Positions 32,875-36,454 of a DNA stretch of 36,454 bases are shown here, one piece after another. A program made the position numbers and the translations under genes. The number at the start of each line of letters is the position of its first letter. Position 1 is the first letter of the stretch. The DNA lies in assembly GCA_016124515.1 (NCBI GenBank), contig WGNN01000044.1, positions 1 through 36,454 on the forward strand. Reading direction: 5' to 3'. The notes beneath the pieces were generated by a model, which had not been told where the DNA came from, searched no databases, and saw nothing but the letters and a program-made list of their open reading frames with translations. This DNA is from a bacterium. Lineage in GTDB: Bacteria > Bacteroidota > Bacteroidia > CAILMK01 > JACPUW01.

Positions 32875-34699
32875 GTGGTGTTACTTGCGAGGTGTCAGCC
32901 ACGTGTATAAAATCTTTTTCAAGCATTTTTTGCTCAAAGTGTGGCCTTGTAATGGTGTCTGTCAGGTATTTTTCTATCATCAAACTGGCAATTGGCGCGG
33001 CCCATGTAGCTCCAAAACCACCATTTTCAACCACTACGGCAATGGCTATTTTTGGATTTTGACGCGGCGCAAAAGCAATAAAATTGGAGTGGTCTTCACC
33101 GTGAGGGTTTTCAGCCGTTCCCGTTTTTCCGCATTGTTCTATTTCGGGCAAAGCATACCAGCGAGCCGTACCTGTTCTAAAAACTTCAGCCATACCTTCA
33201 ACCACAATATTGAAATTCTCTTCGCTTATGCCGGTATTATGTCTTGTTACTTCATTTATAATAGGATCTTTAACCAAATGTGGTGTATAATAATAGCCCC
33301 TATTCGCAATTACTGCCGTCATGTTGGCCATTTGCAAAGGCGTTAAACTAATTTCTGCCTGTCCTATAGCCAATGAAATAATATATGAGGACCGCCAGCG
33401 ACCTTCGCCATAAACGCCATCAAATTTTTCAACCGTGGGCATTATTCCGCTTACTTCGTTGGGAATATCTATGCCCAATCGTTGCCCCAAACCAAAGCGT
33501 AGCATGTAGTTGCGCCAGTTTTGAAATCCTTCTTCAGTATCGGCAAATTTTTGCTGGTCAATGGTGTTTCTGAACGTGTGGCAATAATAGGAGTTGCACG
33601 ATTGTGCTATGCTTTCTATGAGATTGAGGTTGCTTACATGCGAGTGACAGCCCACGTGCAAACCGGGTATGGTATAGCCCATGTGGCATGGAAAGCGGCT
33701 GTTTTGGGTTATAACTCCTTCTTGCAAGCCCACAAGAGCCATTATGGGTTTAAAGGTAGAACCCGGCGGATACATACCGGTTATTGCCCTGTTGTAGAGT
33801 GGTTTATTAGGGTCGGTGCTTATTTTGGGGTAAAATTCAGAACGCTTTCTGCCCACCAACATGGTTGGGTCAAAAGTGGGGCTGCTTACCATGGCAAGTA
33901 TTTCGCCGGTTGATGGCTCAATGGCTACTATAGCACCTATTTTATTTTTCATTAAAAGCTCGCCATAAGCCTGCAAATCCACGTCAATAGTTGAAGTAAG
34001 GTTTTTACCCGGTTCGGCAGCAATATCAAATTCACCATTGGCGTAGCTTCCTATTTCGCGGTTAAACTTGTCAACCACCGTATATTCATACCCCTTTTTT
34101 CCGCGCAAAACCTGCTCATACTGCTTTTCAAGGCCGCTTTTGCCAATATAGTTTTGCAGTTCATAATAGCCATCCGATGCTTCTATTTCCTTTTGGTCCA
34201 CCTCGCCCAAATAGCCCAAAACGTGCGCTGCCACGGGATATTCAAATCGGCGGCCAATGCGGGCTTTTACATAAAAGCCTCTAAAATCGAACTTTCGTTC
34301 CTGTAGTCGTGCCACCACCACGGCGGGCAACTCTCTCAAAAAAACGGTAGGTGTGTAGTACCTGCTTTCTGCTCTGAATTGCGCAAATTTTTGCCGCAGG
34401 TAGCTTTTTTCCACCTTCAAAATTTGGCACAATGCCGTGGTATCAAATTCCTTGGTTTGTTTTAGCACCACTACCAAATCATATACCGTTTCGTTTGATA
34501 CGAGTCGTTTGGCATTTCTATCAAGTATGAGCCCGCGGGTAGGAATTACCGTTTTTTTAGAGCGTGTATTTTGCTCGGCAAACTGCTTGTACTCCTTGGC
34601 AAATACTTGTATGTAAACCAGGCGCGATACAATTACCAAAGCCAAAATGGTGATAATAGCTATGATAGAAACCGCTCTATTTGCATACTTGTCTTTCAT
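32864..34699 (-). CDS. mrdA: Penicillin-binding protein 2 (elongation transpeptidase)
   Basis: The 611-aa class B PBP cross-links peptidoglycan during elongation. An N-terminal anchor (AVSIIAIITILALVIVSRLVYIQVF) is followed by a PBP dimerisation domain (TRGLILDRNAKRLVSNETVYDL). The transpeptidase domain shows the three motifs: SxxK in GMYPPGSTFKPIM, SxN in SCNSYYC and KTG in CGKTGTAENP. It overlaps the mreD stop by 4 nt (ATGA) and the rodA start by 11 nt. This is the normal RodA-PBP2 pairing of the elongasome. Confidence 0.95.
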   Translation of the reverse strand: MKDKYANRAVSIIAIITILALVIVSRLVYIQVFAKEYKQFAEQNTRSKKTVIPTRGLILDRNAKRLVSNETVYDLVVVLKQTKEFDTTALCQILKVEKSYLRQKFAQFRAESRYYTPTVFLRELPAVVVARLQERKFDFRGFYVKARIGRRFEYPVAAHVLGYLGEVDQKEIEASDGYYELQNYIGKSGLEKQYEQVLRGKKGYEYTVVDKFNREIGSYANGEFDIAAEPGKNLTSTIDVDLQAYGELLMKNKIGAIVAIEPSTGEILAMVSSPTFDPTMLVGRKRSEFYPKISTDPNKPLYNRAITGMYPPGSTFKPIMALVGLQEGVITQNSRFPCHMGYTIPGLHVGCHSHVSNLNLIESIAQSCNSYYCHTFRNTIDQQKFADTEEGFQNWRNYMLRFGLGQRLGIDIPNEVSGIMPTVEKFDGVYGEGRWRSSYIISLAIGQAEISLTPLQMANMTAVIANRGYYYTPHLVKDPIINEVTRHNTGISEENFNIVVEGMAEVFRTGTARWYALPEIEQCGKTGTAENPHGEDHSNFIAFAPRQNPKIAIAVVVENGGFGATWAAPIASLMIEKYLTDTITRPHFEQKMLEKDFIHVADTSQVTPHAQ

Positions 34700-35223
34700 C
34701 GGGTTTTGCCGCGCTGGTAGTAAAAAATTATTTCAATAATAATAAGCAAAATAGTGGTAAACAAGGTGTTTACAAAGGTGGCAATGAGAATCATAATAAT
34801 GCGTTGCCACGACATAATATCAAGCGATACCACAATGAGGTGGTGCACGAAAACCATACCCGTAAGGTAGAGCAAAAAGGTGGAAGGACCAATGGTACCC
34901 AAATGCGGCTCAAGGCCATTGCTTTCTTCGGTAACACCCAAAATGGTGTGCAAATAAAAATCGCGAATAAAAAACATGGTAACACAGGCTGCCGCATGTA
35001 TACCATAGCTGTAGTTGAAAATATCAACCACGTAGCCCAGCACAAAAGCGATAATGAGGCCTTGCCATTTGGGCATTCTTATGGGTAATAATATGAGCGC
35101 CAACACATAAGGAAATGGTCGTGAAATATCGAACAAGGTGAGTCTGTCGAAAAGAATTACCTGAACCACAACCAACAAAATGGCCCTTAAGACCACCATA
35201 CTATTTGCTAACAAACCATTCAA
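34696..35223 (-). CDS. mreD: Rod shape-determining protein MreD
   Basis: The 175-aa protein has about five membrane segments and few charged residues, as in MreD. Its place between mreC and mrdA supports the call, since sequence conservation of MreD is low. The start is uncertain: the codon at 35223 is TTG and overlaps the mreC stop by 4 nt, while an ATG at 35199 (MVVLRAILLVVVQVILFD) would give a 167-aa protein with the same first membrane segment. The 3' end overlaps mrdA by 4 nt. Confidence 0.88.
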   Translation of the reverse strand: MNGLLANSMVVLRAILLVVVQVILFDRLTLFDISRPFPYVLALILLPIRMPKWQGLIIAFVLGYVVDIFNYSYGIHAAACVTMFFIRDFYLHTILGVTEESNGLEPHLGTIGPSTFLLYLTGMVFVHHLIVVSLDIMSWQRIIMILIATFVNTLFTTILLIIIEIIFYYQRGKTR

Positions 35224-36041
35224 TCCTTTATTTTACTTTCAAGTTGGTTCTTCTCATCGATTTTTAAATTCTTTACCACATATACATAGTTCAGGTTTCT
35301 GAAATTGTCGTGCAACTTCACCCTGATTTTATAAAAAGCCTTTCCGGCATCAAGTTCATAGTCAACCACACGCCCTATGGGTGTTCCTTCAGGAAAAATA
35401 AAGGAAAAGGCGTTTACTTCCACCTCCTGGTTGGCTTGCACATTCACGTGTCCCGGAATATCGGTTAATATGGCGTATTCGGGATTTTCTCCGTCCCAAA
35501 CCAAGGTACCATTTTCGTTGAGATCTTTTATGCGTGCCCCAACGGCAAAGTCAGAGTGCAAAACCGAAATGCCTGATGAAAAACTGCCGGAAACGCCTTT
35601 GAGAATGCCAACCACACCTTTGGAGCTTACCACGGCCATATTTTTCTCTACGCCATCATAGGCACCGGCATCAAGGGTAATGTAGTTGTTGCGCTGGTGC
35701 GAGCTGTTGCCTATTACTTTGGCCGGAATAAATTCATAATAAGCGGGTATGGTATATTGGATTTTTACCGCCGAATCAGGTGTTTCTTCAAAACCCTGCA
35801 ATTGTGCTTTCAATTGCGCAATTTCATTTGCCAGGCTGTCATTTACCTTTCCCAGGCTTAGGAATTTGTCAACTTCAAAAAATGTATTCTGCGCATAACC
35901 TACCACTTCTTGCGTAGCGTTGAGTATAGCAGAGCGTTGAAATGAATTTTTGCTGAAAACCAATGACAGACTTATTACTTCTAGGCCGATAAAAAGTATC
36001 AAGGCGTGGTAGCGAAGAAGTAATACAAATAGGTTGCGCAT
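35220..36041 (-). CDS. mreC: Rod shape-determining protein MreC
   Basis: The 273-aa protein has an N-terminal membrane segment (YHALILFIGLEVISLSLVF), a coiled coil (NDSLANEIAQLKAQLQGFEE) and a periplasmic beta-domain. The domain has PAKVIGNSSHQRNNYITLDAG and MAVVSSKGVVGILKGVSG, typical for MreC. It bridges the cytoskeletal MreB to PBP2/RodA. It starts 9 nt after the mreB stop. Confidence 0.93.
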   Translation of the reverse strand: MRNLFVLLLRYHALILFIGLEVISLSLVFSKNSFQRSAILNATQEVVGYAQNTFFEVDKFLSLGKVNDSLANEIAQLKAQLQGFEETPDSAVKIQYTIPAYYEFIPAKVIGNSSHQRNNYITLDAGAYDGVEKNMAVVSSKGVVGILKGVSGSFSSGISVLHSDFAVGARIKDLNENGTLVWDGENPEYAILTDIPGHVNVQANQEVEVNAFSFIFPEGTPIGRVVDYELDAGKAFYKIRVKLHDNFRNLNYVYVVKNLKIDEKNQLESKIKD

Positions 36042-36050
36042 TGAGCCTTA

Positions 36051-36454
36051 TCAGGTCATTAAGAACTTGAATTTCTGGTAATTTTTAAGTGCAATGGCGG
36101 TTCCGCGCACTACCGCTTTCAAGGGATCTTCGGCTACATAAACCGGCAATTTGGTTTTCTTCGAAATTCGTTTGTCGAGCCCTCTGATGAGCGCACCACC
36201 ACCGGTTAAAAACAAGCCTTTCTGGTAAATATCTGAGGCCAACTCAGGCGGTGTTATTTCAAGCGCCTTCAAGATGGATTCTTCAATTTTTGAAATGGAT
36301 TTGTCAAGTGCGCCGGCAATTTCGTCGTACGAAACGCTTATTTGCTTGGGAATACCGGTCATCAGGTCGCGGCCATTCACGGCATAAGGCTCAGGTGGGT
36401 TTTCCAGGTCGTTGCTTGCCGAGCCAACCTGAATCTTGATTTGCTCTGCTGAAC
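36051..36454 (-). CDS. mreB: Rod shape-determining protein MreB, C-terminal part (cut by window end)
   Basis: The frame is open to the window edge, so this is the C-terminal 133 or so residues of an actin-like MreB. In-frame residues before the first possible start read AEQIKIQVGSASNDLE and continue with YAVNGRDLMTGIPKQI, which matches MreB. LASDIYQKGLFLTGGGALIRGLDKRI is the actin-fold phosphate-2/adenosine region, and DPLKAVVRGTAIAL closes the family pattern. MreB polymerises with ATP along the membrane and guides the elongasome. It heads this operon as far as can be seen; the N-terminus lies outside. Confidence 0.95.
   Translation of the reverse strand, partial: SAEQIKIQVGSASNDLENPPEPYAVNGRDLMTGIPKQISVSYDEIAGALDKSISKIEESILKALEITPPELASDIYQKGLFLTGGGALIRGLDKRISKKTKLPVYVAEDPLKAVVRGTAIALKNYQKFKFLMT

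Noticed and set aside
1-36454. CRISPR arrays, tRNA or rRNA genes, insertion sequences or prophage
   Set aside because: I looked for regularly spaced repeats, cloverleaf-like stretches in intergenic gaps and transposase, integrase or phage proteins and found none I could support.

Overview
The window looks like a chromosomal segment of a Bacteroidota (Bacteroidetes) bacterium, probably an uncultured or environmental lineage. The evidence is: a secreted protein ending in a type IX secretion (T9SS type A) sorting tail; lipoproteins with Bacteroidota-style lipoboxes; several perfect TAnnTTTG promoter boxes (the Bacteroidota -7 element) close to start codons; a five-repeat DUF349 protein; a conserved Bacteroidota C-terminal domain of unknown function; and the gene order mreB-mreC-mreD-pbp2-rodA. 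Base composition is moderate and even, with a few AT-richer genes. I see no tRNA, rRNA, CRISPR array, transposase, integrase or phage gene.

Layout. 1-427 is gene-free and carries short direct and inverted repeats. 428-2762 (minus) is a translationally coupled pair: a two-lobed retropepsin-like aspartic protease followed by a lipoprotein with four AMPK/CBM48-type domains in an A-B-A-B pattern. fabG (2927-3673, plus) ends in a strong terminator. 3894-4430 (minus) is a small Cys-rich secreted orphan. 4680-7259 (minus) is a large T9SS-exported protein with an N-terminal CxxCH motif and PKD/Ig-like domains. 7533-9525 (plus) holds an ATP-grasp enzyme and two small paralogous DNA-binding-like proteins; a 139-aa protein of unknown function follows on minus.

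10175-16357 (minus) is a complete tripartite efflux operon: marR, membrane fusion protein, RND pump, TolC-like channel. An inverted repeat overlaps the putative promoter in front of marR. 16491-18325 (minus) is an overlapping MbnP-like/MbnH-like pair, a diheme enzyme with a lipoprotein that may be its post-translationally modified, copper-binding substrate. 18416-21321 (minus) is a tight three-gene sulfotransferase cassette: a membrane-anchored arylsulfotransferase-type propeller, a 71-aa membrane protein and a membrane-anchored PAPS-type sulfotransferase. I consider it the best candidate here for an undescribed system.

The right third is mostly housekeeping: a subtilase (21476-23092, plus); the operon HMG-CoA lyase / AI-2E family transporter / ychF (26218 to 23168, minus); the DUF349 protein and a SAM methyltransferase (26389-29106, plus); a J-domain membrane protein (29159-29749, plus); thymidine kinase (minus); a conserved unknown protein (30454-31482, plus); and the elongasome operon mreB (cut by the window edge), mreC, mreD, pbp2, rodA (36454 to 31612, minus), whose genes overlap or nearly abut.
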